The position numbers and the translations under genes are program-made. The notes under the pieces are model-generated. The model saw only the letters and a program-made list of their open reading frames with translations. It did no database searches and was not told the origin of the DNA. Below are positions 22,901 through 31,654 of a stretch of DNA of 64,000 bases, in pieces. Where the stretch lies: contig NZ_FMHI01000016.1 of the NCBI RefSeq assembly GCF_900090145.1, positions 1-64,000 on the forward strand. The letters are read 5' to 3'. How positions within the stretch are numbered: position 1 is the stretch's first letter; every line of letters begins with the position of its first letter. This stretch comes from Streptomyces sp. WMMB 322 (GTDB lineage: Bacteria; Actinomycetota; Actinomycetes; Streptomycetales; Streptomycetaceae).

Positions 22901-24743
22901 GAGCCGGTGTGACCAGGACGCGGTCGCGGGTGATGTCCTCGATCCGCCAGGAGGTCGTTCCCAGCGTGAAGACGTCGCCCACGCGCGACTCGTAGACCAT
23001 CTCCTCGTCCAGCTCGCCGACCCGGCCGCCGCCCTTCTTCGGGTCGGCCCCCGCGAGGAAGACGCCGAAAAGACCCCGGTCGGGGATGGTGCCTCCGGAG
23101 GTGACGGCCAGGCGCTGGGCGCCGGGCCTGCCGCTGACGGTCCGCGCCACCCGGTCCCACACCAGCCGCGGCCGCAGCTCGGCGAAGGCGTCGGAGGGAT
23201 AGCGCCCCGCGAGCATGTCCAGCACCGCGTGGTACGCCGACTCGGGAAGCGAGGCGAACGGTGCCGCGCGGCGCACGAGCAGCAGCAGCTCCTCCACGTC
23301 CCAGGTGTCGACGGAGACCATCGCGACCACCTGCTGCGCCAGTACGTCCAGCGGGTTGGCCGGGATGCGCAACGACTCGATGGCGCCCTCGCGCATCCGC
23401 TCCGTGACGACGGCCGACTGCACCAGATCTCCCCGGTACTTGGGGAAGACCACACCGGCCGAGACTGCACCGACCTGGTGGCCCGCGCGGCCCACGCGCT
23501 GCAGCCCCGACGCGACCGACGGCGGCGACTCGACCTGGACGACCAGGTCGACGGCGCCCATGTCGATGCCCAGCTCCAGGCTGGAGGTGGCGACCACGGC
23601 GGGCAGCCGGCCCGATTTCAGCTCCTCCTCGACCTGGGCACGCTGGTCCTTGGAGACGGAGCCGTGGTGCGCACGGGCCAGCAGGGGAGGGGCGCCCTTC
23701 GCCGATCCCGCCTCGGCCATCAGCTCCGCGGGCGAATGGTGCTCGGGCATGGGCTCGCCGGTGGCGCGCTCGTACGCGATCTCGTTGAGACGGTTGCACA
23801 GCCGCTCCGCGAGACGGCGGGAGTTGGCGAAGACGATCGTCGAGCGGTGCGCCTGCACGAGATCGGCGATGCGCTCCTCCACCGATGGCCAGATCGAGGG
23901 CTTGCCGCCACCCCCGGGGCCGCTGCCGCCCGCGGCACCGGCGCTGTCCTGCGCGGGGGAGCCGCCCAGTTCGCCCATGTCCTCGACGGGCACTACCACC
24001 GAGAGGTCGAACTCCTTGCCGGACGGCGGCTGCACGACGGTCGCCTTGCGCTGCGGCGAGAGGAAACGCGCCACCTCGTCCACGGGCCGGACCGTCGCGG
24101 ACAGCCCGATGCGCCGTGCGGGGCGCTCCAGCAGCTCGTCCAGCCGCTCCAGGGACAGGGCGAGATGAGCACCGCGCTTGGTGCCGGCCACCGCGTGCAC
24201 CTCGTCCAGGATCACCGTCTCGACGCCGGAGAGGGCGTCGCGGGCGGCGGAGGTGAGCATCAGGAAGAGCGACTCGGGCGTCGTGATCATGATGTCGGGC
24301 GGTCGGCGGGCCAGCGAGCGCCGCTCGGCGGCGGGGGTGTCGCCGGAGCGGATGCCGACTCTGATGTCCGGCTCGGGCTGACCGAGACGCAGCGACTCCT
24401 GGCGGATGCCCGTCAGCGGACTGCGCAGATTGCGCTCCACGTCGACCGCGAGTGCCTTCAGGGGCGAGACGTACAGCACGCGGCAGCGCTTGAGCGGGTC
24501 CGCGGGCGGCGGAGTGGAGGCCAGCCTGTCGAGCGAGGCGAGGAACGCGGCGAGGGTCTTCCCGGAGCCGGTCGGAGCCACCACCAGCGCGTCCGACTCC
24601 TCGGCCAGCGCGCGCCAGGCCCCCGCCTGGGCGGAGGTGGGCGCGCTGAAGGCCCCCGTGAACCAGGCCCTGGTCGCGGGGGAGAAGACATCGAGTGCCG
24701 AGGCCGGTGAGGGGCCCGGCGACGTCCGACCCATGGTCCCCAT
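19986..24743 (-). CDS. lhr: Lhr-type superfamily 2 DNA helicase
   Basis: A 1585-residue ATP-dependent DNA helicase of the long Lhr family. The N-terminal half has the SF2 motifs: Q-motif region, Walker A VVAPTGSGKT with lysine 62, DEVH box (VILDEVHAV), SATVRP, and motif VI QRVGRAGHQ. A winged-helix region and the long Lhr C-terminal domain fill the rest. Lhr translocates 3' to 5' and unwinds RNA:DNA and DNA duplexes in repair. The ATG at 24743 is preceded by GAGGTG; the frame is open about 980 bp further upstream, but that part is only the antisense of the AraC gene. Length is close to the mycobacterial protein of about 1500. It is divergent from the AraC gene, with only 48 bp between start codons. 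Confidence 0.92.
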   Translation of the reverse strand: MGTMGRTSPGPSPASALDVFSPATRAWFTGAFSAPTSAQAGAWRALAEESDALVVAPTGSGKTLAAFLASLDRLASTPPPADPLKRCRVLYVSPLKALAVDVERNLRSPLTGIRQESLRLGQPEPDIRVGIRSGDTPAAERRSLARRPPDIMITTPESLFLMLTSAARDALSGVETVILDEVHAVAGTKRGAHLALSLERLDELLERPARRIGLSATVRPVDEVARFLSPQRKATVVQPPSGKEFDLSVVVPVEDMGELGGSPAQDSAGAAGGSGPGGGGKPSIWPSVEERIADLVQAHRSTIVFANSRRLAERLCNRLNEIAYERATGEPMPEHHSPAELMAEAGSAKGAPPLLARAHHGSVSKDQRAQVEEELKSGRLPAVVATSSLELGIDMGAVDLVVQVESPPSVASGLQRVGRAGHQVGAVSAGVVFPKYRGDLVQSAVVTERMREGAIESLRIPANPLDVLAQQVVAMVSVDTWDVEELLLLVRRAAPFASLPESAYHAVLDMLAGRYPSDAFAELRPRLVWDRVARTVSGRPGAQRLAVTSGGTIPDRGLFGVFLAGADPKKGGGRVGELDEEMVYESRVGDVFTLGTTSWRIEDITRDRVLVTPAPGVPGRLPFWKGDQLGRPLELGRALGAFLREVGSLGAEAASERLSAAGLDELAVGNLLTYLEEQRSACGHVPDDRTIVVERFRDELGDWRIVVHSPFGAQVHAPWALALGARLTERYGMDAQVMHADDGLVLRLPDADLMGLDLLEEAAAGQPSGGGAAFDDGQAPVGVSDVLFDAGDVEQIVTDQVGGSALFAARFRECAARALLLPRRNPGKRTPLWQQRQRAAQLLQVASEFGSFPIVLEAVRECLQDVFDVPGLSELMGDIEARRVRVVEVTTTDPSPFARSLLFGYVAQYLYEGDSPLAERRAAALSLDSRLLAELLGQAELRELLDAEVLAELERELQWLSEDRRVKDAEGVADILRLLGPLTPEALRERGADRRWAEELEAARRAIRVRVAGEERFAAVEDAGRLRDALGAALPVGVPEAFTEPVPDPLGDLLARYARTHGPFVSADAAAHFGLGTAVAEGALQRLAAGGRLVQGEFHPAGVGQEWCDAGVLRRLRRRSLAALREELEPVPASALAAFLPQWQHVSAPGGGSVRGIDGLMRTVEQLQGAPVPASALERLVLPGRVRDYGPGMLDELTTSGEVLWAGAGSLPGKDGWLSLYPADTAELLLPPPLPLELTPLHQAVLDALAPGYGLFFRQIADQVRATSGPEATDPQLADALWDLAWSGRVSNDTLAPLRALLGSGRTAGSTAHRAKRAVPRGRYGSLTAAATRSGTNRPTASRNGPPTVAGRWSLLPPAGTDATHRAHALARTLLDRHGIVTRGAVSAEGVEGGFSAAYRVLAAFEESGQARRGYVVEGLGAAQFAMDGAIDRLRAVHTARERDQHFRAVVLAAADPANAYGAALPWPDPPEGATHKPGRKAGAVVVLVDGELTIYMERGGKTLLVWPGTSDPGTTPGDGLTAPGEVPAPGTAAEALARAALDGALGTVTVERVNGVPALSSPFGGLLESAGFHATPRGLRLRAR

Positions 24744-24757
24744 CGTGCACCTCACCA

Positions 24758-24785
24758 CTGACAACGCCGCACAGCGGCGCAGAAT
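24758..24785 (+). promoter_or_regulatory. promoter for leaderless AraC-family gene
   Basis: CTGACA (24758-24763), a 16-nt spacer and CAGAAT (24780-24785) form a near-consensus promoter that ends 6 nt before the ATG at 24792. Transcription would start at the A of the start codon. The element begins only 15 bp from the divergent lhr start. Confidence 0.6.
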
Positions 24786-24791
24786 GGGCCC

Positions 24792-25619
24792 ATGGGGACG
24801 GGTGAGAGCGCGCGGCACTGGCGGCATCCACAGCTGCCGGAGGTCGATCTTCTGCGGGCCAGCTACCTGCGCAAGACCTTCGCCCGGCACACCCACGACG
24901 CCTATGTGATCGGGGCCGTCGCCCAGGGCGTGGAGGCGTTCGTGCTGGGCGGTGCCGAGCACCGCGCCGTGCCGGGCCGGCTGGCGCTGATCAATCCCGG
25001 CGTTCCGCACTCGGCGCACGCGGGCAGCCCGGAGGGGTGGAGCTACGACGTGCTCTACCCCGCGCCCGCGCTGGTCACCCGCACGGTCGCCGAGACGACG
25101 TCGCTCCGCGGGACTCCCGGCTTCGCCGCCACGGTCGCCGACGATCCCGAGGGCGCGGCTCTCGTCGCCCGTGTGCACCGTGCCGCCGAGGCCGGGCAGG
25201 CACTCGCCGCGGACAGCCTGATGCGGATCGTCATCGTCCGGCTGCTGCGGCTGTACGGAGGCACGCTCCCGTCCCGGCCGGTCGCCACGGCGGGATCCCG
25301 CACGGCCGAGCGGGCCCGCGCCGTCCTGGAGGAGCGGATGGCGGACCCTCCCACCCTGGAGGCTCTCGCGGGCGAGCTGGGCACCGGCACCTTCTCGCTG
25401 CTGCGCGCGTACCGCGAGCGGTACGGGATGCCGCCGCACGCCTGGCTGACCGACGCCCGCGTGCACCGGGCACGCCGGCTGCTCGACGCGGGTGTGCCGC
25501 CGGCGCAGGCCGCTGCCGCGGTGGGGTTCACGGACCAGTCGCATCTCAGCCGGCACTTCGGGCGCATCGTGGGTGTGCCGCCGGGCGCGTACCAGCGTGA
25601 GCGTCTGCGGCCGGGCTGA
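24792..25619 (+). CDS. AraC-family transcriptional regulator
   Basis: A 275-residue regulator. The N-terminal half (about 20-100) is a cupin-type AraC sensor: RHTHDAYVIGAVAQG and LINPGVPHSAHAG. The C-terminal 100 residues carry two helix-turn-helix units (LEALAGELGTGTFSLLRAYRE and PAQAAAAVGFTDQSHLSRHF). This arrangement is typical of AraC regulators next to AzlCD or LysE-type exporters. It precedes azlC-azlD on the same strand by 139 bp and is the likely regulator of that exporter; the ligand is unknown but may be an amino acid. The ATG is used without a Shine-Dalgarno; a promoter lies 6 nt upstream. Confidence 0.85.
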   Translation: MGTGESARHWRHPQLPEVDLLRASYLRKTFARHTHDAYVIGAVAQGVEAFVLGGAEHRAVPGRLALINPGVPHSAHAGSPEGWSYDVLYPAPALVTRTVAETTSLRGTPGFAATVADDPEGAALVARVHRAAEAGQALAADSLMRIVIVRLLRLYGGTLPSRPVATAGSRTAERARAVLEERMADPPTLEALAGELGTGTFSLLRAYRERYGMPPHAWLTDARVHRARRLLDAGVPPAQAAAAVGFTDQSHLSRHFGRIVGVPPGAYQRERLRPG

Positions 25620-25746
25620 AGCCCGGCCGGACCGCCCGCGAAGCAGGGCCGGTGCCCCGCGGCCGGTGACGGCCGTGATGACGGGTGCGCGAGCACGGTC
25701 ACGTTCGCGTGCAAGAACGTACAAGACCGCTGTCGGCCGTCGTGGT

Positions 25747-25752
25747 TAGCGT
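25747..25752 (+). promoter_or_regulatory. -10 element for leaderless azlC transcript
   Basis: TAGCGT ends 6 nt before the azlC GTG, and no ribosome site is present. The -35 region is not clear. Confidence 0.45.
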
Positions 25753-25758
25753 GGGGCC

Positions 25759-26670
25759 GTGCTCGAACAGAAGAACGTCTCGCAGTCCGCCGATGACCCG
25801 CCTTCCCGCACACGGCACGACGACCGGGCCGTCGTGCGCGACGCGCTGGGCGTGGGCGTCGCCGTCGGGCTCTCCGGGTTCGCCTTCGGGGTGACGGCGG
25901 CCGGCGCGGGCATCAGCCTGCCGCAGACGTGCGCGCTCAGCCTGTTCGTCTTCACCGGCGCTTCGCAGTTCGCCCTCGTCGGTGCGCTCGCGGCGGGAGC
26001 GAGCCCGCTCACCGCCGCAGCCGGTGCCTTCTTCCTGGGCGTGCGCAACGCCTTCTACGGACTGCGGCTCGCGACGCTGCTGCGGCTGCCGGGTGCGATA
26101 CGTCCCCTCGCCGCCCACATGGTGATCGACGAGACGGCGGCGGTGACCCTCGCGCAGCGCACCCGGCGGGGAGCCCGGATCGGCTTCACCGTCACGGGGG
26201 CGACCCTCTTCGTGCTGTGGAACCTCACCACGCTGCTCGGGGCGCTGGGCGCCGGTGCACTGGGCGACACCAGGACGTGGGGCCTGGATGCGGCGGGGCC
26301 CGCGGTCTTTCTCGCGCTCCTGGCTCCGATGCTCCGCACTGCGGCCGCGCGTGCGACCGCCGCCCTCGCGGTCGCTCTGGGGCTCGGGCTGCTGCCCGTG
26401 CTTCCGGGTGGCGTGCCGGTGCTGCTCGCGGCGCTGGCGGCACCGGCGGTGCTGCTGATGCGGGGACGCAGGGATCAGGAGCGGAACCGGGAGCGGGAGG
26501 CGGCTTCGGCGGAGGAGCAGGACCCGGGGGCGGCTACGGAACAGGACCCGGAGCGGCTGGCGGCTCCGGAGCAGGACCCGGAGGGTGCGGCAGGGCCGGA
26601 GGCCCGCACCCGCACCGGCACGGGCGCCCCGGCCGGGGATTGCGGGCGGACGGGGGAGGAGGGGCGATGA
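25759..26670 (+). CDS. azlC: AzlC-family branched-chain amino acid exporter, large subunit
   Basis: A 303-residue membrane protein with AzlC signatures (GVAVGLSGFAFGVTAA, FTGASQFALVGALAAG, FFLGVRNAFYGL) and about six transmembrane segments up to residue 235. With AzlD it forms an exporter for branched-chain amino acids or analogues. The last 65 residues are a hydrophilic tail rich in Glu/Gln/Ala/Pro with three EQDP repeats; family members usually stop before this. The GTG at 25759 is chosen because the first hydrophobic segment starts 30 residues later and TAGCGT lies 6 nt upstream. The 3' end overlaps azlD (ATGA). Confidence 0.85.
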   Translation: MLEQKNVSQSADDPPSRTRHDDRAVVRDALGVGVAVGLSGFAFGVTAAGAGISLPQTCALSLFVFTGASQFALVGALAAGASPLTAAAGAFFLGVRNAFYGLRLATLLRLPGAIRPLAAHMVIDETAAVTLAQRTRRGARIGFTVTGATLFVLWNLTTLLGALGAGALGDTRTWGLDAAGPAVFLALLAPMLRTAAARATAALAVALGLGLLPVLPGGVPVLLAALAAPAVLLMRGRRDQERNREREAASAEEQDPGAATEQDPERLAAPEQDPEGAAGPEARTRTGTGAPAGDCGRTGEEGR

Positions 26671-26981
26671 GCGTCTGGATCGCGATCGGCGCGACGGCGC
26701 TGGGCTGTTACGCGGCGAAGCTGCTGGGGCTGTCGGTGCCGGAGGGAATGCTGGAACGCCCGGTCGTCAAGCGGCTGGTGACGCTGCTTCCGGTCGCGCT
26801 GCTCGCCGCGCTGACGGCGCAGCAGACCTTCAGCGAGGGCGGCGCGCTCCTGCTGGACGCGAAGGCCGCGGGCCTGGCCGCCGCCGCGGTGACGCTGCTT
26901 CTCCGGGCGCCCTTCCTGGTCGTGATCGCGGCGGCGGTACTGGTCACCGCGGCCGTGCGGGCCCTGGGCTGGGCGCCGTGA
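26667..26981 (+). CDS. azlD: AzlD-family exporter small subunit
   Basis: A 104-residue protein with three to four transmembrane helices that matches AzlD in size, the motif near the N-terminus (ALGCYAAKLLGLSVPE) and position behind azlC. It is needed together with AzlC for export. The ATG overlaps the azlC stop as ATGA and has GGGGGAGGAGGGG upstream, so the subunits are translationally coupled. Confidence 0.87.
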   Translation: MSVWIAIGATALGCYAAKLLGLSVPEGMLERPVVKRLVTLLPVALLAALTAQQTFSEGGALLLDAKAAGLAAAAVTLLLRAPFLVVIAAAVLVTAAVRALGWAP

Positions 26982-27015
26982 GCGGAGGGCGGACGGCCCG
27001 GCCTGCAACGGGCTG

Positions 27016-27021
27016 GATACT
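27016..27021 (+). promoter_or_regulatory. -10 element for leaderless DUF3046 gene
   Basis: GATACT ends 6 nt before the ATG, and no Shine-Dalgarno is present. Confidence 0.45.
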
Positions 27022-27027
27022 GGTCTC

Positions 27028-27222
27028 ATGCGGTTGACGGACTTCTGGCAGCGGATGGCGGACCACTTCGGCGAGTCCTACGCCGACTCCTTCGCACGTG
27101 ACCATGTGATGGCGGGACTCGGCGGCCGTACGGTCCGCGAGGCCCTGGACGCCGGCTGGGACGCGAAGGACGTCTGGCGAGTCGTGTGTGCCGTGATGGA
27201 CGTGCCCGCAGAGAAGAGGTGA
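27028..27222 (+). CDS. DUF3046 protein
   Basis: A 64-residue soluble protein of the DUF3046 family, recognised from MRLTDFWQRM at the start and LGGRTVREALDAGWDAKDVWRVVC in the middle. The family is restricted to actinobacteria and usually sits directly upstream of recA, as here (244-bp gap). Its function is unknown. The ATG lacks a Shine-Dalgarno, but a GATACT hexamer 6 nt upstream fits leaderless expression. The conserved position and size make it a real gene despite its length. Confidence 0.88.
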   Translation: MRLTDFWQRMADHFGESYADSFARDHVMAGLGGRTVREALDAGWDAKDVWRVVCAVMDVPAEKR

Positions 27223-27308
27223 CCGGCCCGCCGCTGCGCGGCCGTGGCTGCTGAACTCGCCCTTTTGAAGGGGGATTTCGGGAGTTTTCCACAGACTCCC
27301 GGAGCGCC

Positions 27309-27338
27309 TTGACGTCAAAATCGAACATCGATTCTTAT
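27309..27338 (+). promoter_or_regulatory. LexA-type SOS box within a recA promoter
   Basis: TCGAACATCGATTCTT (27321-27336) matches the actinobacterial SOS box consensus TCGAACN4GTTCGA in its left half and three of four core bases on the right. It lies between TTGACG (27309-27314) and the -10-like TCTTAT (27333-27338, overlapping). LexA binding here would block the polymerase. Confidence 0.6.
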
Positions 27339-27400
27339 GGAGGCCCTGGCGGGTTCTCCCGCTCCCGCCTTCCCGGCCGGGAAGCAGGCAGCCGGACCGA

Positions 27401-27423
27401 TTGTCAGTGGCAGGCGCTAGCGT
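27401..27423 (+). promoter_or_regulatory. RecA-independent DNA-damage promoter of recA (PafBC type)
   Basis: TTGTCAGTG (27401-27409), exactly 8 nt, then TAGCGT (27418-27423) matches the RecA-NDp consensus described for mycobacteria and streptomycetes (tTGTCRGtg-N8-TAnnnT), which the WYL regulators PafB/PafC activate. The start site would lie near 27430, giving a leader of about 37 nt. Confidence 0.8.
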
Positions 27424-27466
27424 CTTGGACGTGAAGCGATCGACTCAAGCAAACCGGGTGGCACCC

Positions 27467-28609
<1,143 letters not shown>

Positions 28610-28612
28610 TCC

Positions 28613-29422
28613 GTGACACGGCGCACCCCATGGCCGGTCCAGGAAGACAGCGGTGGCTCCACTTCGTCGAGGGCCGGGGCGGGGCCACCGCGTAAGACGC
28701 GCACGTCACGCAGGCGTGCGTCCGGCGGTCGCCGCCCCGATGACCAGGGGCTGCCGGGCGACGCCGAAGAGGAGGGCGGACTCCCCGTCCAGGTGGGCGG
28801 GGGCCGGCCCGGGGAGCCGACAGGCGGGCGTGCTTCTCACGAAGGCGGCGACGAAGCCCCGGAGGGAGACGGCGAGAGCCCTCCGTCCGGGCATGCCCAG
28901 GACGGGGGCCCGGAGCAGGATCCGGCGGAGCGTGCGCGCGCGATCTGTCTGAGGCTGCTCACCGGTACGCCGCGGACGCGACAGCAGCTGGCCGACGCGC
29001 TGCGCAAGCGGGAGATCCCCGACGAGGCCGCCGAGGAGGTGCTCTCCCGCTTCGAGGAGGCCGGGCTGATCGACGACGTCGCCTTTGCCGATGCGTGGGT
29101 CGAGTCCCGGCACCACAGCCGTGGTCTGGCCCGCCGGGCGCTCGCCCGCGAACTGCGCACCAAGGGTGTTGAACCGCAGGTCGTCGAGAACGCCGTCGGG
29201 CAGCTCGACGCCGAGCGTGAGGCGGAGACGGCACGGGCCCTGGTGGAGCGGAAGTTGCGGTCCACCAGGGGGCTCGACCGGGAGAAGCGCATACGGCGGC
29301 TTGCGGGGATGCTCGCCCGCAGGGGGTACGGCGAAGGGCTGGCGCTGCACGTGGTGCGGAGGGCCCTGGAGGAAGAGGGCGAGGACCCTGAGGCGCTGGA
29401 CCGGTATCTGCCGGAGGACTGA
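28613..29422 (+). CDS. recX: regulatory protein RecX
   Basis: A 269-residue RecX, an inhibitor that binds RecA filaments. The conserved three-helix repeats occupy residues about 105-265: ICLRLLTGTPRTRQQLADAL, FEEAGLIDDVAFADAWVESR and LARRGYGEGLALHVV. The first 100 residues are a disordered Arg/Gly/Asp/Glu-rich extension that lacks family similarity but is common in Streptomyces. The GTG start lies 3 nt after the recA stop, so the genes are cotranscribed and probably coupled. A later start inside the low-complexity part cannot be excluded. Confidence 0.9.
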   Translation: MTRRTPWPVQEDSGGSTSSRAGAGPPRKTRTSRRRASGGRRPDDQGLPGDAEEEGGLPVQVGGGRPGEPTGGRASHEGGDEAPEGDGESPPSGHAQDGGPEQDPAERARAICLRLLTGTPRTRQQLADALRKREIPDEAAEEVLSRFEEAGLIDDVAFADAWVESRHHSRGLARRALARELRTKGVEPQVVENAVGQLDAEREAETARALVERKLRSTRGLDREKRIRRLAGMLARRGYGEGLALHVVRRALEEEGEDPEALDRYLPED

Positions 29423-29541
29423 GGCGGAGTGCGCGCCTCCGGCCGCGGCCGCCTGCCCGGCCCCGCCGCCGGCCGCCTGTGCACGCACATCCCCCCGGGG
29501 GGCCCGGCCCGCATCGAGGCTCCGCCTGTCCGCGCCTCAGG

Positions 29542-29557
29542 CCTGGGCGGTCCCAGG
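29542..29557. terminator. possible short terminator between recX and monooxygenase gene
   Basis: CCTGGG-CGGT-CCCAGG forms a 6-bp stem with a tetraloop in the 146-bp convergent gap. It is weak, and the surrounding GGCCTCAGG-type repeats can form alternative pairs. Confidence 0.3.
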
Positions 29558-29568
29558 TCTGGGCGGCC

Positions 29569-31383
29569 TCAGGTCCGGGTCTGCCGACGGGGCCTGCGGT
29601 ACGCGTCCGGCTGCCTGCCGGGGAGGGCGCCGCCGCGCACCGCGTCGGCGCACGCCCGCAGGTCGGCGGTGCGCGGCCCGGGCAGGGCCGCCACCAGATG
29701 ACCGTCGGGCCGTATGACCAGCACGGTGTGGGCTGCCGCGCCGGGGTACTGCTCCGTCACCAGCAGCTGTGCCTTCAGCGGCAACGCCTCCACCGCTGCG
29801 GCCAGTTCGGGCATCATCCCTGCCGACAGCCAGTGGCGGCTGTCCCACACGGCCGTTCCGGGCGCGACGAGCAGGACGAGCAATTCACTGCCGGAGCCGC
29901 ACAGTTGTCCGCGCAGCCTCCCGCGTCCCCCGTCCATCGCGATCACCGGTACGTCCTCCACGGGCGCGCCGGGCGGCGTGTCCACCGGCACGGTCCCGAC
30001 CTCGCCCTGCGGAGGGGTCAGCGGCGAGCGCCGGTAGGCCGCCGGCGCCCCCAGCAGTCCCCGCCCCAGATGCCCGTCCGTGAGCAGCTCCATCGGCGTG
30101 CGGGCGCCGCCGCCGGGCAGCATCGACCGCAGGCCCCCGCCTTCCCGCCGCACCACCGGCAGTGCCTGGTCGACGGCGCGCAGCCGGGCTCCGACGGCCC
30201 CTCGCCGCTCCGACTCGTAACTGTCGAGAAGCGCGTGGATCGCGTCACGGTCGGTGCGGGCCCCCCGTACACCGTTCGCCTCGTGCCAGGCCAGGGCGAG
30301 CTTCCAGGCGAGGTTGGCGACGTCGCGCAGCCCCTCGTCCACGGACTGGACGCCGAGCGCGCCGACGAGGTGCGCCGCGTCGCCGGCCAGGAACGTACGC
30401 TCCACACGCCACCGGCGCGCGAGCCGCTGGTGCGAGGTGTGGACGCCGGTGTCGAGGAGTTCGTACCGCACGGCCTCATCCACGCCGGTGACCTCGCCTC
30501 CGCGTCCGCGCGCGCCTCCTCCGTGCCACAGTCCGAGGGTGTCCTGCACGCGTTCCAACAGCGCCTCGGGCGTGACGAGTTCGCCCCGGGGCGGGAGCAG
30601 CCAGTCGAGGCGCCACACGCCGTCGGGCAGCGGCCTGGCCGTCACCTCGGTCTGCGTCCTGCCGGCCCGGTTCCCGCTTCCCGCACCCAGTTCACGGTGG
30701 AGCAGCGCCTCTTGCTCCCACGGCAGTTCCGCGCGGAGTGCCGCCACGGCGTGACGTTCCACTGCGGTGCGTCCCGCGAATCCGACTCCCAGGAGTTTCC
30801 GCACAGTTGACCGTGCGCCGTCGCACCCGACCAGGTAGCTGCCGCGCCACCATGTGCCGCCGCGGCCCGCCCCCGCGCCTTCGCCGGCATCGCGTCCGGT
30901 GGCCGCGGTGTCCGTGCCGTCACCTGAGTCCTGGTCGCCGGCGGGAGCGGCCGAACCGCGCGGCCGCGTGTGCGCGGTGACGCCTGCCGCGTCCTGCTCG
31001 ATGAGATCGACATGGCTGCGCGTGACGACGTGGGCGAGCTTCTCCCGCGCGAGCGCGGCGCGCAGCCCGCGCTCCAGAGCGTGCTGCTCCACGTGGACCG
31101 GCGAGGTCTCGTCGGTCAACTCGACGTCCTGCACGAGCTGCGAGCGCCGCCGCGTGCTCCAGCGCCTCCAGCGGACGCCGGGAACGACGGCGTGCGGCGT
31201 CGCCATCGACGCCAGCCACGCGGCGGTGTCGGGGCGCAGCACGCAGCTGCGGGCGGCTCGTCGGACGACCTCGCCGTCGCTGTTGTCCAGCACGAGTGAG
31301 GGAACACCGGACCTGGCGAGCGCCAGTGCCAGGGCGAGCCCTGCCGGCCCGGCGCCGACGACGATGACTTCGGACTCGCTCAC
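29569..31383 (-). CDS. FAD-dependent aromatic-ring monooxygenase
   Basis: A 604-residue flavoprotein of the PheA/TfdB class A hydroxylase family. The FAD-binding Rossmann motif is VVGAGPAGLALALAL at residues about 6-20; the second motif is LVGCDGARSTVRKLLGV, and the ribityl-binding motif is LAGDAAHLVGALGVQSVDEG. A thioredoxin-fold C-terminal domain (about 460-595) is typical of phenol hydroxylase relatives. A Gly/Asp/Ala-rich insertion lies before the second motif. In the third motif the usual P..GQGMN is replaced by VGALGVQSVDEG, so cofactor handling may differ. The GTG at 31383 opens the Rossmann fold. The substrate is unknown. Such enzymes modify aromatic nutrients, polyketides or antibiotics such as rifampicin; none of these is supported by context. 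Confidence 0.75.
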   Translation of the reverse strand: MSESEVIVVGAGPAGLALALALARSGVPSLVLDNSDGEVVRRAARSCVLRPDTAAWLASMATPHAVVPGVRWRRWSTRRRSQLVQDVELTDETSPVHVEQHALERGLRAALAREKLAHVVTRSHVDLIEQDAAGVTAHTRPRGSAAPAGDQDSGDGTDTAATGRDAGEGAGAGRGGTWWRGSYLVGCDGARSTVRKLLGVGFAGRTAVERHAVAALRAELPWEQEALLHRELGAGSGNRAGRTQTEVTARPLPDGVWRLDWLLPPRGELVTPEALLERVQDTLGLWHGGGARGRGGEVTGVDEAVRYELLDTGVHTSHQRLARRWRVERTFLAGDAAHLVGALGVQSVDEGLRDVANLAWKLALAWHEANGVRGARTDRDAIHALLDSYESERRGAVGARLRAVDQALPVVRREGGGLRSMLPGGGARTPMELLTDGHLGRGLLGAPAAYRRSPLTPPQGEVGTVPVDTPPGAPVEDVPVIAMDGGRGRLRGQLCGSGSELLVLLVAPGTAVWDSRHWLSAGMMPELAAAVEALPLKAQLLVTEQYPGAAAHTVLVIRPDGHLVAALPGPRTADLRACADAVRGGALPGRQPDAYRRPRRQTRT

Positions 31384-31603
31384 GCGCCGGTCCCCGTGCG
31401 GCGCGGGACACCGTGAACCGCTCGGCCCGCACACGCGGTTGAGGAGGGAAAAGCCGGAACGGGTGGAGCACAGCGCGCGATCACAAACGTATGCAACCCA
31501 GTGCCGGGTCACCCGTCAAGCTGAGCCGGAACGGCGGGAGCGGCGGCCCGGACACATGGTGACAAGTCCGGTCCGCCGCTCCGGCGGCTGCTCCCCCGCG
31601 GCC

Positions 31604-31654
31604 TCCGCGTCAGGCAGGGCTCCGCGTCAGGCAGGGCTCTGCGTCAGGCAGGGG
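31604..31654. repeat. three tandem 17-bp repeats at the gluD 3' end
   Basis: TCCGCGTCAGGCAGGGC occurs twice perfectly (31604-31620 and 31621-31637), and a third copy with two changes (31638-31654) covers the gluD stop codon. The unit is not a multiple of three. Confidence 0.9.

Noticed and set aside
24744-25724. N-terminal extension of Lhr by more than 300 residues
   Set aside because: The extra frame is the antisense of the AraC-family gene and lacks helicase features; the ATG at 24743 has a ribosome site and fits the family start.
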